Assembly: GCA_016861025.1 (NCBI GenBank)
Contig: BOKO01000025.1
Span: 27,232 to 91,231 of the forward strand
DNA from: Chloroflexota bacterium
GTDB lineage: Bacteria; Chloroflexota; Anaerolineae; Caldilineales; Caldilineaceae
Reading direction: 5' to 3'
DNA length: 64,000 nucleotides
Both the position numbers and the translations under genes were made by a program. The notes beneath the pieces were generated by a model. It was given only the letters and a program-made list of their open reading frames with translations. It had not been told where the DNA came from and ran no database searches. Position 1 is the stretch's first letter; the number at the start of each line of letters is the position of its first letter. Positions 10,576 through 17,818 of this stretch are shown here, piece after piece.

Positions 10576-11909
10576 GATCGATGGAGATGGCAATCCTGAC
10601 CCTCTTGATATTGTCGTGTGTTGCGTTCTATTTTTCATTCTTTCGCATCCCTGCTGTGGAAGCGAATGATGGAAGAGAATTTCTACAGGTTGCCGTTCAA
10701 CAAATCGAGGAGGTAAAGCCTGGCCAGATTCTCCATTCTTCCTATACGCTTTATCGTCGTACACCTCCAGCAGACCTGGAACCCATCGATCCATATCATT
10801 TACCCTATCATCAAATTTGGCCAGACAAGGAGTATGAAGATACATGGCTTGAAATTAGCGAAGCGGGAAAAGTATCTCGCTGGAGAACGCAGTTGCGTAG
10901 CACTGACGGAGAGTTGTTGCAAGACTTGATGTTTGATGGCGTTGTGGAGACTGATTATTTCCCCAAGGATGGAAGGGCTGTTCAGTTTCCAGGTGAAAGC
11001 GCCGACTTCCGAGACGAGCGTGTTGCACTGATCCAGAATTTTCTTCAGCATTCTCACCTTTCTCGCCGCGAAAACCTGTCTCCTGATGGCAACCCGGTGT
11101 TAAGTGTCTATGGCGAGAGCGTCGCCATCCAATTTTCGGCCCAGAGGGAGTTGTCAATTGCGGAGGCGCTTCTGAGCTTTTCCCGTCCCTTCATAGCCGA
11201 TCTAAAGCCTGTATCTACCACAAATCGCATCGATTTCGATCCTGCGACCCATCTGCCGGTTGGCACGGGCCAGAGCGTATGGGATTCGTCAGGCGCAGAG
11301 CATGTCATTTCCTATCGCGCATTCAGCCAGCCAATCATCTTGTCGGTGACAAATGTCGATCCAAAGGCGATCTTTCGCCAGGAAATACCAACGGAAGCTT
11401 TTCAGGATGCTTTTTCTTTACCTGCTGCGACTCAGCTAACGACTCTAGAGCAACTTGCGCAATTGGCGCGATATCCAGTTTATGTACTTCCAGAGTCAAT
11501 GCTTGACTGGAAACTGGTTTTGGCAACCTTCAATCCTTCAACGCACAGCTCAGCGCCAGCATTCCTTCAAGGAATCGATTTGGCGGCTTCGAGCGGGGTT
11601 GGCGTTCAAACCATTTATACAAATCATGACAACTCTGCAAACCTATTTATTGTTCAAGGACCTGCTGCAGACATGAATCATGTATTGCGCCAGACAATGC
11701 CAACTTGGTTAATGTCCGAACATATTCAACTATTTCTCGATGATGAGCAATTCACTGCATGGGCGCTCATCGGACGGGAGAGCAGCCGCATACGCTATAT
11801 CATCGAAGCCGGCGACACAATTGTCTATGTTGACAGCCGCGGAATTCCAGCCAAACAGGTTATCGAGCTACTATCGCAATTCACTAAGATTCAACAACAG
11901 CAACAATAG
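10560..11909 (+). CDS. exported protein of unknown function, 449 aa
   Basis: One N-terminal hydrophobic segment (AILTLLILSCVAFYFSFF) and a long extracytoplasmic part. Residues ~35-220 (ILHSSYTLYRRT, WLEISEAGKVSRWRTQL) look like strands of a LolA/RseB-like lipoprotein-binding sheet, but only as an impression. The C-terminus ends in a glutamine run (QQQQQ). ATG at 10560 has AAAGGGA 12 nt upstream; ATG at 10581 is an alternative. It is read on the same strand as cassette 3 and probably follows the family A/B pair. No paralogue in the window. Confidence 0.65.
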   Translation: MQIRIRSMEMAILTLLILSCVAFYFSFFRIPAVEANDGREFLQVAVQQIEEVKPGQILHSSYTLYRRTPPADLEPIDPYHLPYHQIWPDKEYEDTWLEISEAGKVSRWRTQLRSTDGELLQDLMFDGVVETDYFPKDGRAVQFPGESADFRDERVALIQNFLQHSHLSRRENLSPDGNPVLSVYGESVAIQFSAQRELSIAEALLSFSRPFIADLKPVSTTNRIDFDPATHLPVGTGQSVWDSSGAEHVISYRAFSQPIILSVTNVDPKAIFRQEIPTEAFQDAFSLPAATQLTTLEQLAQLARYPVYVLPESMLDWKLVLATFNPSTHSSAPAFLQGIDLAASSGVGVQTIYTNHDNSANLFIVQGPAADMNHVLRQTMPTWLMSEHIQLFLDDEQFTAWALIGRESSRIRYIIEAGDTIVYVDSRGIPAKQVIELLSQFTKIQQQQQ

Positions 11910-11937
11910 CAAAGACTGCATAACGAAGGGACATCTC

Positions 11938-12389
11938 ATGAAAGTTTCTGCGATTCGCTTTTGGGCTATGCCTTTGATCGTAGGTTGCCTGAGCATACGA
12001 GCATAGGCATAGCAATTGCTATTTCCGGCTCCTGGTCCAAAAATGGGGTGAGCATGTCTGGCAATCATTCTACAAACTGGGTTCAGCCAATCGGCAGGGA
12101 AATTTGGAGCTCTTCTAGTGCACAAACACCCAGAGGCGTGATTGCATCGATCTTTGCTGATGCCCGATTACAAGATCGATGCCGAAATCCCAATGGAACC
12201 TGGCAGTCTTGGAACATGTATGGTTATAGCAATCGATCCGCAAGTTGGGCGTATAGCTCAGGAACTGCCTATGCCACAGGAAACTACCAAAACTGTCAAT
12301 ATGGTCACCAATATTTCAACCAATCCCTTCATTCGTTCAGCGATAGCGCCTTCGGCATAAATGAGTCCTATTGGCTGTCATCCTCTTGA
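11938..12389 (+). pseudogene. small secreted protein gene broken by an 8-bp duplication
   Basis: ATG at 11938 (GAAGGG upstream) begins a signal peptide MKVSAIRFWAMPLIVGCLSI, but the frame stops at 12004-12006. Deleting one copy of the 8-bp repeat at 11991-12006 restores a 147-residue frame reading CLSIGIAIAISGSWSKNG and running to 12389. The mature part is rich in Ser, Asn, Tyr and Trp. The last codons (SSS, stop) lie at a junction with a family E remnant, so the natural C-terminus may be lost too. Confidence 0.75.
11991..12006 (+). repeat. 8-bp tandem duplication in a signal-peptide coding region
   Basis: GAGCATAC at 11991-11998 is followed by GAGCATAG at 11999-12006 and then GCATAG, a short slippage-prone tract. 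One extra copy shifts the frame by two. Confidence 0.8.
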
Positions 12390-12671
12390 ACAATGATGTC
12401 ACCTCTTACAAGTTTTTCCGATGAAACCCGAGAATACAAGAAAGGAGATCAAACATGACTTGGCCATCCCCCTGGGGTTAAGGCGTCCGCCGTGGCGGCG
12501 TCCATGGGAGGGACGGCCGTGGAACAGCACTGTTTCGATAGTTGGGCTGACGCGGCATCCTACATTACAGGCGGTCAAGTAACATTGTCCGATGACGCCT
12601 CCGAAGAAGACTATGTGCGTGAAACGGATCGCTTCTTCCGCACAGGTGTAACGCCACTCTCGGCGCCATAG
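12384..12671 (+). pseudogene. remnant of a family E-F gene pair
   Basis: 12384-12455 matches the end of the family E gene plus the spacer and start of family F at 15132-15206 (AACAATGATGTCACCTCTTA, the AAAGGAGATCAAACATG start region). Then ~190 bp are missing relative to 15204-15593, and 12466-12671 matches the second half of family F (GGAACAGCACTGTTTCGAT through GGCGCCATAG). The frame from the ATG meets TAA within nine codons, so no product is expected. Confidence 0.8.
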
Positions 12672-12709
12672 CTATGACCTACCAGTCTGGCAGAACAAAT
12701 GTGACAGTT

Positions 12710-13184
12710 TCACCTGAGCCGGCCTGGGAAAATCGGCTCAGGTGTTTGTATCCACCATTTCAAGAACCCGCCGCCACTTTTCTCACGCAGCGCAGCGAAC
12801 ACCGCATAGGTGTGCTCATCAAGCGGCAGCAGTGCGGTCAGATGGTGATGGACGACCGGTCTGTAAACGGTGTTCGCCATGACGGCATAGCGCACCTCCC
12901 CAACGCGTGGATGCACATAGTGATGCTGGCGCAGGCGGCTGTAGATGTCCGCCTGGCCGAAGTGCGTCTCCTCCCAATATGCTAAAAAATCGTGCAGTGT
13001 GCCCAACTGCGCCATCAGGTCATGCCAGCGCGTGGTGTGGCGGTGACGCAGCGTCATGGCGCGGAACTGGTGCAGGTTGCGCAGCGCCAGCATACGCCAG
13101 CTGGCTTGCATGGAGCGGCGCATGGGGGAGTCTGGTGCAAAGATGACGTGCAGGAAGTTGGGGCGCTCACCTTCACCGGCAAGG
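12710..13184 (-). pseudogene. XRE/MmyB-type regulator remnant 3
   Basis: The minus strand encodes SMQASWRMLALRNLHQF through EKSGGGFLKWWIQTPEP and the natural stop. It lacks the HTH part and start. Same 5' deletion junction (CACCGGCAAGG then TATGAGCGAC), abutting cassette 4. Confidence 0.85.
12711..12744. terminator. hairpin terminator, perfect 11-bp stem
   Basis: CACCTGAGCCG (12711-12721) pairs exactly with CGGCTCAGGTG (12734-12744), followed by TTTGT. It overlaps the end of regulator remnant 3. Confidence 0.7.
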
Positions 13185-13194
13185 TATGAGCGAC

Positions 13195-13295
13195 CTGCTC
13201 AATTTTGGGTAGTCGACTACCCAAAATTGAGTAGGTTCACTACCCAAAATCAGGTGGGTTTTTGCTTGAAATCACCTTCGCAACAATGCTATTGT
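13195..13295 (+). promoter_or_regulatory. operator/promoter cassette 4
   Basis: Operators at 13195-13212 (CTGCTCAATTTTGGGTAG), 13217-13234 (CTACCCAAAATTGAGTAG) and 13240-13257 (CTACCCAAAATCAGGTGG). TTGAAA at 13266-13271, 18-bp spacer, TATTGT at 13290-13295 preceded by TGC. The leader up to 13375 is nearly identical to that of cassette 2. Confidence 0.88.
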
Positions 13296-13375
13296 GACCT
13301 CGGATGCCCATCCTGGCAATCTGCTTGCCTGCAGAGTCATGATCTACAAACCATTTGAGCCTTTGAGGAGGGGTG

Positions 13376-14041
13376 ATGAAAAAAGCTACAGGAATTTCTA
13401 TTGTTTTGGGCGCTTTGATTGGATTTGCAATTTTCGGTGTAACGCTATTGAAAATTCAACCGTCAATTGCTCAGACTATCGATAATTATCGGGTCTTGCT
13501 AAACGTAAATACTCAATCTAGCGGGGTTGAAGCGCACCCGTTGTCACTCCTGGATGCCTGGGATATAGTGGATGCATATGCCCATGATTGGAGTAGCGAC
13601 GCATCGTTGATCTATCTGACGAGCGCCGACGTTAACGATCAAGACTCGGCGCCACGCACCGATGGGAAACGACGAGTATGGCAGGCACTCTACACCTCGC
13701 CCGCCTTCAACAAGCAGCTAAATGTTCAGATGGTGGATGGCGAGATAACAAGCGCCATTGAGGATGGCGTCCATGATCCTGGCATTGCTGTTATCTCCGA
13801 AAGGCCTAAGTTCGATAGCTCCGATGCCTTGCGACAAGTGCAGGCTGCCCTACCCGATTTCGGCGCCAGCGTTGGGAGAGGCAAAGGATATCACTTTGTC
13901 CTCCAGACAGGCGCTAGTGGTTCCTCTGTGATTACCGTCGTTGGCTCATCGAAGTCGTCTGACGGCAACCGCATACCTACAAGTGTCAATGTAGACTCCG
14001 CTAACGGTCAGATCGTCGATCTGTCCGTCTTGCCAAAGTGA
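13376..14041 (+). CDS. membrane-anchored secreted protein, family C copy 2 (PepSY-like)
   Basis: 221 aa, close to the copy at 7536-8201. Differences cluster in residues ~40-75 (LNVNTQSSGVEAHP, WDIVDAYAHDWSS), while the C-terminal PepSY-like half is almost unchanged. ATG at 13376 is preferred over GTG at 13373 because copy 1 has only the ATG and GAGGAGGGG is at the same distance. Followed 13 nt later by a truncated family D gene, so this unit has lost its complete partner. Confidence 0.75.
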   Translation: MKKATGISIVLGALIGFAIFGVTLLKIQPSIAQTIDNYRVLLNVNTQSSGVEAHPLSLLDAWDIVDAYAHDWSSDASLIYLTSADVNDQDSAPRTDGKRRVWQALYTSPAFNKQLNVQMVDGEITSAIEDGVHDPGIAVISERPKFDSSDALRQVQAALPDFGASVGRGKGYHFVLQTGASGSSVITVVGSSKSSDGNRIPTSVNVDSANGQIVDLSVLPK

Positions 14042-14054
14042 AGGATCGTGAAGT

Positions 14055-14321
14055 ATGCGCGCCTTACAATACACGCGATTGCTTGTTGCCTGTTTGTTAT
14101 CTGCCGGTGTAGTCTACTTTTCGCTCGCTACAATTGAAGCTGTCTATGCCACCACTTACTATGCCAAAGTAACTGGTTATGCTTTCGCAAGCACCAGTGC
14201 CAGCGGAGTGGCACTACAGCAGAATCACTTTGCGAATCATCCCCCACAAACAATGTGCGGCAACCCTCCTATCAGGGACTGGTCGGGGGACAATGTGACA
14301 TTTTCACCTGAGTCGGTCTGA
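14055..14321 (+). pseudogene. truncated family D gene, copy 2
   Basis: Identical plan to 8215-8742 up to PPIRDWSGD (signal peptide plus ~50 mature residues). At 14290 the sequence jumps to CAATGTGACATTTTCACC, which in copy 1 lies after the stop codon, so ~300 bp were deleted. The frame then adds NVTFSPESV from terminator DNA. Only the first of the cysteines (QTMCGN) remains. Confidence 0.85.
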
Positions 14322-14338
14322 GAAGGTCGGCTCAGATG
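14305..14338. terminator. hairpin terminator, degenerate copy
   Basis: CACCTGAGTCG (14305-14315) pairs with CGGCTCAGATG (14328-14338) with two mismatches. Same element as at 8772 and 12711. Confidence 0.5.
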
Positions 14339-14344
14339 TTTGTC

Positions 14345-14620
14345 ACGATCACTTCAGAAACCTGGTTTCGCGTTCCGCAGCGCAGCAAACACCCCCAAGG
14401 TATGCTCATCAAGCGGCAACAGTGCGGTCAGATGGCGATATACGGCCGGTCTGTAAACGGTGTTCGCCATGACGGCATAGCGCAGCTCCCCAACGCATGG
14501 ATGCACATAGTGATGCTGGCGCAGGCGACTGTAGACGTCCGCCTGGTCGAAGTGCGTCTCCTCCCAATATGCTGAAAAATTGGGCAGCATGCGTAGATGC
14601 TCACCTTCACCTGCAAGGTA
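14345..14620 (-). pseudogene. XRE/MmyB-type regulator remnant 4, internally deleted
   Basis: Minus-strand similarity from LPNFSAYWEETHFDQAD to LPLDEHTLGVFAALR. The region from there to the shared 5' junction (CTGCAAGGTATGAGCGAC) is deleted except for a few bases, so the remnant keeps only ~75 codons. Confidence 0.8.
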
Positions 14621-14628
14621 TGAGCGAC

Positions 14629-14729
14629 CTGTTCAATGTTGGGTGGTCGACTACTCAAAATCAGGTAGGCGAACTACCCAAAATCGGGTAGGTTTTTGCT
14701 TGAAACCGCAGATTTGGAAATGGTATTGT
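14629..14729 (+). promoter_or_regulatory. operator/promoter cassette 5
   Basis: Operators at 14629-14646 (degenerate CTGTTCAATGTTGGGTGG), 14651-14668 (CTACTCAAAATCAGGTAG) and 14674-14691 (CTACCCAAAATCGGGTAG). TTGAAA at 14700-14705, 18-bp spacer, TATTGT at 14724-14729. It drives the gene at 14778, so the leader is only ~40 nt. Confidence 0.85.
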
Positions 14730-14777
14730 GGGTTATCAAGGTTGGTTATCTAGACTGTCAAAAAAGGTGGCAAAACC

Positions 14778-15173
14778 ATGCGAAGCAAAATTGTTCTTGG
14801 CCTGCTTGTTGCAATCATTGCCTACGCTTGCCTAGCAATGGCCGGAGGCGCTAATGTTGAGGCGGCAGGTGGTTCTTACTTGATGGCGCGTTTTTGGGAC
14901 AACAAGAATTTTTCGAGTTTGCTCTGGGAGCATTATTACGAGTACATCTGTCCTCAACAGCCAGGCCAAATTGGTAATGTAAACCTTGCGCTGGCTGGGG
15001 TGGACAATCGGTTTGAATCTGCAAACGCGTACGGATACTCTGGGTATTGTGAAACAACGATCATGTACAAGTATGCAAATCTCTCAGGAACATCCTACCG
15101 GTGCGGCGGAGGTGGCTGCAACGATCTTGGACTCTTGAACAATGATGTCACCTCTTACAAGCTTTTTCGATGA
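14778..15173 (+). CDS. secreted beta/gamma-crystallin-like protein, family E
   Basis: 131 aa. Signal peptide LGLLVAIIAYACLAMAGG, then about 100 mature residues. Two segments fit microbial beta/gamma-crystallin Greek keys: GVDNRFESANAYG, with DNRFES near the (N/D)(N/D)xx(S/T)S calcium motif, and LLNNDVTSYKLF at the C-terminus, where NNDVTS fits exactly. Cysteines occur in YICPQQ, SGYCETT and YRCGGGGCND. ATG at 14778 follows AAAGGTGG. Two degenerate copies exist, at 12384 (3' end only) and 20365. Family assignment is by motif only. Confidence 0.7.
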   Translation: MRSKIVLGLLVAIIAYACLAMAGGANVEAAGGSYLMARFWDNKNFSSLLWEHYYEYICPQQPGQIGNVNLALAGVDNRFESANAYGYSGYCETTIMYKYANLSGTSYRCGGGGCNDLGLLNNDVTSYKLFR

Positions 15174-15203
15174 AACCCTAGAATACGAGAAAGGAAATCA
15201 AAC

Positions 15204-15593
15204 ATGATTACGCCGGAACGCAAAACAAGACTGTTTTCGACAGTCCTTCTTGTTGCTGCAACGGTCACTGTTATTCTAATTTTTCTGGCGGTTATGTTTA
15301 CAGCGCCAAAGGCGCACATGCAAGGAGAATTGGTTTGGTGTTTTGATGTAACTGTAGATGCGGAGGGGGGGCGTCACACTTTTGGTCATCCCCCCGGGAT
15401 CAAGATGTCTGCCGTGGCGTTGTCCATGGGAGGGACGGCCGTGGAACAGCACTGTTTCGATAATTGGGCTGACACGGCTTCCTACATTACAGGCGGTCAA
15501 GTAACATTGTCCGATGACGCCTCTGAAGAGGATTATGTGCGTGAAACGGATCGCTTCTTCCGTACAGGTGTCACGCCTCTCTCAGCGCCATAG
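15204..15593 (+). CDS. small secreted protein, family F
   Basis: 129 aa with an N-terminal hydrophobic segment (LLVAATVTVILIFLAVMF) and ~95 exported residues carrying two cysteines (LVWCFDV, VEQHCFDNW), a glycine/serine region around MGGTAVEQ, and an acidic tail ending TPLSAP. ATG at 15204 has AAAGGAAAT upstream, 30 nt after the family E stop, so the two are probably one transcript from cassette 5. A 3' remnant of a second copy is at 12466-12671. Function unknown. Confidence 0.7.
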   Translation: MITPERKTRLFSTVLLVAATVTVILIFLAVMFTAPKAHMQGELVWCFDVTVDAEGGRHTFGHPPGIKMSAVALSMGGTAVEQHCFDNWADTASYITGGQVTLSDDASEEDYVRETDRFFRTGVTPLSAP

Positions 15594-15611
15594 CCATGAC
15601 CCCCGTTCTGA

Positions 15612-15672
15612 CAGCACAGTATGCTGAAAAGTCGGGCAGCATGCGTAGGTGCTCACCTTCACCAGCAAGGTA
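15612..15672 (-). pseudogene. XRE/MmyB-type regulator remnant 5 (about 60 bp)
   Basis: Only TATGCTGAAAAGTCGGGCAG and the shared junction (ACCAGCAAGGTATGAGCGAC) remain, next to cassette 6. It shares the internal deletion type of remnant 4 (GCATGCGTAG then GCTCACCTTCAC). Confidence 0.7.
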
Positions 15673-15680
15673 TGAGCGAC

Positions 15681-15781
15681 TTACTCAATTTTGGGTGGTC
15701 GACTACCCAAAATTGAGTAGGTTTACTACCCAAAATCAGGTAGGTTTTTGCTTGAAATCGCACCTCAGAATTTGCTACGAT
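15681..15781 (+). promoter_or_regulatory. operator/promoter cassette 6
   Basis: Operators at 15681-15698 (TTACTCAATTTTGGGTGG), 15703-15720 (CTACCCAAAATTGAGTAG) and 15726-15743 (CTACCCAAAATCAGGTAG). TTGAAA at 15752-15757, 18-bp spacer, TACGAT at 15776-15781 preceded by TGC. The expected start near 15788 gives a ~43-nt leader to 15831. Confidence 0.88.
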
Positions 15782-15830
15782 AAGAAATGTGAATGCAATA
15801 GGAAGTAATTTCCAGAAAGGGAAAGAAGAT

Positions 15831-16628
15831 ATGAGACGCTGGATCGGTGTCGGCATGATTGCTGTGTTGCTGTTTTCCTTGCTATCAGTGTTGAATGTTT
15901 CTGCTGAAACCAGAGAAATCTTCAACGTTGGCGATTTGTACACAACTTATGCAGGTCAAGGTTCAAGTGAAAATGGAGCAGGCAACGCTGAAGTTGCAGT
16001 GGTAGTGATTGATGAGGACGGGAATCGACGCGAAATTCTTTTCTCCGATCCACAAGTTGAGGATACTCGCAACTTGAGTTGGGCGGAATTTGAGAGGCTT
16101 TATCCCCCTGATAGAGATGCTGAAAAGATTGTTCATCCCATTCCAGAGCTTCCAATTATTATTGATGGGATCCGCTACAATCCAGAAGATATCAGCCAGT
16201 TTGATGGACAAGTTCTTCGTTTTATTGAGGATGAACGAACAGAAAGAGAAGGGGTGCTTTACGCGTTCACCAACCGTGAAGGGGTGGAGGACTACATGAA
16301 AAGAGAGTGGGGGTGGTCTGAAAAGAACTCGTCCACTTCGTCGGCAGCGGTCAATGCCCCAAATGCAGTGTTCTCCAAATACTGGAGAGATGCCTTTTAC
16401 AGTGGAAGCAGACTCGACGTTTCACCTGGGGCTGCATTGCCAAATCTCTCGATTGTTGGTTTTACTGATATCATCTCCTCTCTCCAAATTGGCCCAGACA
16501 CCTCAACATCCATCATGTACGACTTACAGAACTATACAGGCGATCAGTTGATCAAGCAACGCAATCAAAGTTCTTCGGTCTTGATTTTCATGAATGATCG
16601 CATTTCATCCATTAGGACTTTCAACTAG
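15831..16628 (+). CDS. secreted protein with C-terminal beta/gamma-crystallin-like domain
   Basis: 265 aa. Signal peptide GVGMIAVLLFSLLSVLNVSA followed by a unique acidic region (residues ~25-185, no family recognised). The last ~80 residues read like a Greek-key domain: FYSGSRLDVSPGA, VGFTDIISSLQIG, ending in MNDRISSIRTF, where NDRISS fits the microbial calcium motif (N/D)(N/D)xx(S/T)S. ATG at 15831 is chosen because an upstream GTG at 15789 would lie at the expected transcription start. AT-rich compared with the flanking core. Sole gene behind cassette 6. Confidence 0.7.
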   Translation: MRRWIGVGMIAVLLFSLLSVLNVSAETREIFNVGDLYTTYAGQGSSENGAGNAEVAVVVIDEDGNRREILFSDPQVEDTRNLSWAEFERLYPPDRDAEKIVHPIPELPIIIDGIRYNPEDISQFDGQVLRFIEDERTEREGVLYAFTNREGVEDYMKREWGWSEKNSSTSSAAVNAPNAVFSKYWRDAFYSGSRLDVSPGAALPNLSIVGFTDIISSLQIGPDTSTSIMYDLQNYTGDQLIKQRNQSSSVLIFMNDRISSIRTFN

Positions 16629-16688
16629 GGTGATTTACACTATCGAAACCTGTAGTCTTTTGCTTGTTGGATGAAATGCTAATACTCC

Positions 16689-17585
16689 TCACCTAAGCCG
16701 ATCTCCCTGAATCGGCTCAGGTGTTTGTATCAACCACTTCAAGAACCCGCCACCACTTTTCTCACGCAGCGCAGCAAACACCCCAAAGGTATGCTCATCA
16801 AGCGGCAACAGTGCGGTCAGATGGCGATGTACGACCGGTCTGTAAACGGTGTTCGCCATGACGGCATAGCGCAGCTCCCCAACGCGTGAATGCACATAGT
16901 GATGCTGGCGCAGGTGACTGTAGACGTCCGCCTGGTCGAAGTGCGTGTCATCCCAGTATGCCGAAAAATCGGGCAGCATCCGCAACTGCGCCATCAAGGT
17001 GTGCCAGCGCGTGGTGTGGCGGTGGCGCAGCGTCATGGCGCGGAATTGATGCAGGTTGCGCAGCGCCAGCATACGCCAGCCTGCCTGCATGGAGCGGCGC
17101 ATGGGCGAATCCGGCGCAAAGATGACGTGCAGGAAGTTGGGGCGCTCACCTTCACCGGCAAGGCTTTGCAGCCAGACAGACTCGATGGCGTGCAGCGTCA
17201 AGGCGGCATGGTTGGCAGCGAGGATGTCGAAGTAGTCGTCGTACAGGAACGCGGGCTGATGCAGACAGGCGAACAATTCGAGCAGTTCGGCGTCGGCGGC
17301 ATGCGCATCAAATACAGGGGTAACTGGTGACTCGTCGTTGAGGTCGATAGCCATGGTGAAGAACTCGCGGCGTTCCAACGTCGTGAGCTGAAGCGCCGTT
17401 GCCAGTCCTTCCAGCACAGCGCCGTCCAATGTCGCCTTCTTACCCTGTTCCAGGTTGGCGATGACGCGCAGGGAGAGCCTGCTTGCGGCCGCCAGTTGTT
17501 CCTGCGTCCAGGGACGACCGGTGAGCGGGTCGAGACGCTCCTTGCGCAAGGAAGCGACGATTTGACCAAAAGCGTTGCGTTGCAT
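16689..17585 (-). CDS. XRE-family regulator with MmyB-like ligand domain
   Basis: 298 aa. Residues ~5-65 form the HTH (FGQIVASLRKERLDPLTGRPWTQEQLAAASRLSLRVIANLEQG in two parts). Residues ~90-280 match the MmyB-like ligand-binding domain (HQPAFLYDDYFDILAANHAA, RPNFLHVIFAPDS, VGELRYAVMANTVYRP). ATG at 17585 is preferred because GGGAGG lies 8 nt before it; a TTG at 17633 would sit beside the operator. It faces cassette 7 back to back, the layout of an autoregulated local regulator. It is the only complete copy, so it may control all seven cassettes; ligand unknown. Confidence 0.88.
   Translation of the reverse strand: MQRNAFGQIVASLRKERLDPLTGRPWTQEQLAAASRLSLRVIANLEQGKKATLDGAVLEGLATALQLTTLERREFFTMAIDLNDESPVTPVFDAHAADAELLELFACLHQPAFLYDDYFDILAANHAALTLHAIESVWLQSLAGEGERPNFLHVIFAPDSPMRRSMQAGWRMLALRNLHQFRAMTLRHRHTTRWHTLMAQLRMLPDFSAYWDDTHFDQADVYSHLRQHHYVHSRVGELRYAVMANTVYRPVVHRHLTALLPLDEHTFGVFAALREKSGGGFLKWLIQTPEPIQGDRLR
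16690..16723. terminator. hairpin terminator shared by convergent genes
   Basis: CACCTAAGCCGAT (16690-16702) pairs with ATCGGCTCAGGTG (16711-16723), one mismatch, followed by TTTGT. It overlaps the stop of the XRE gene and lies 60 nt after the gene at 15831. Confidence 0.6.
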
Positions 17586-17633
17586 CAGCGGGGCCTCCCA
17601 TGATCGAGTGGTATCGTGAGCGTGAGTGACCAA

Positions 17634-17712
17634 CTACCCAAAATTGAGTAGGTGAACTACCCAATATTGGGTAGGTTTTTGCTTGAAATTGCATCCCCAA
17701 ATTTGCTATTGT
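17634..17712 (+). promoter_or_regulatory. operator/promoter cassette 7, at the intact regulator
   Basis: Two operators: 17634-17651 (CTACCCAAAATTGAGTAG) and 17657-17674 (CTACCCAATATTGGGTAG, a perfect 18-bp palindrome that shows the site is dyad symmetric). TTGAAA at 17683-17688, 18-bp spacer, TATTGT at 17707-17712 preceded by TGC. The regulator gene starts 49 bp to the left on the opposite strand. This cassette lacks the third, distal operator. Confidence 0.88.
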
Positions 17713-17818
17713 GTGAGCATCGAAAGCAAGAACGTAACTACCCTGCGGTTTGTTCCCACTGCGCATTCCATTCATGACGGCAGTGCGCAGTATAGATTGT
17801 CCAACAGAAAGGAGCAGT

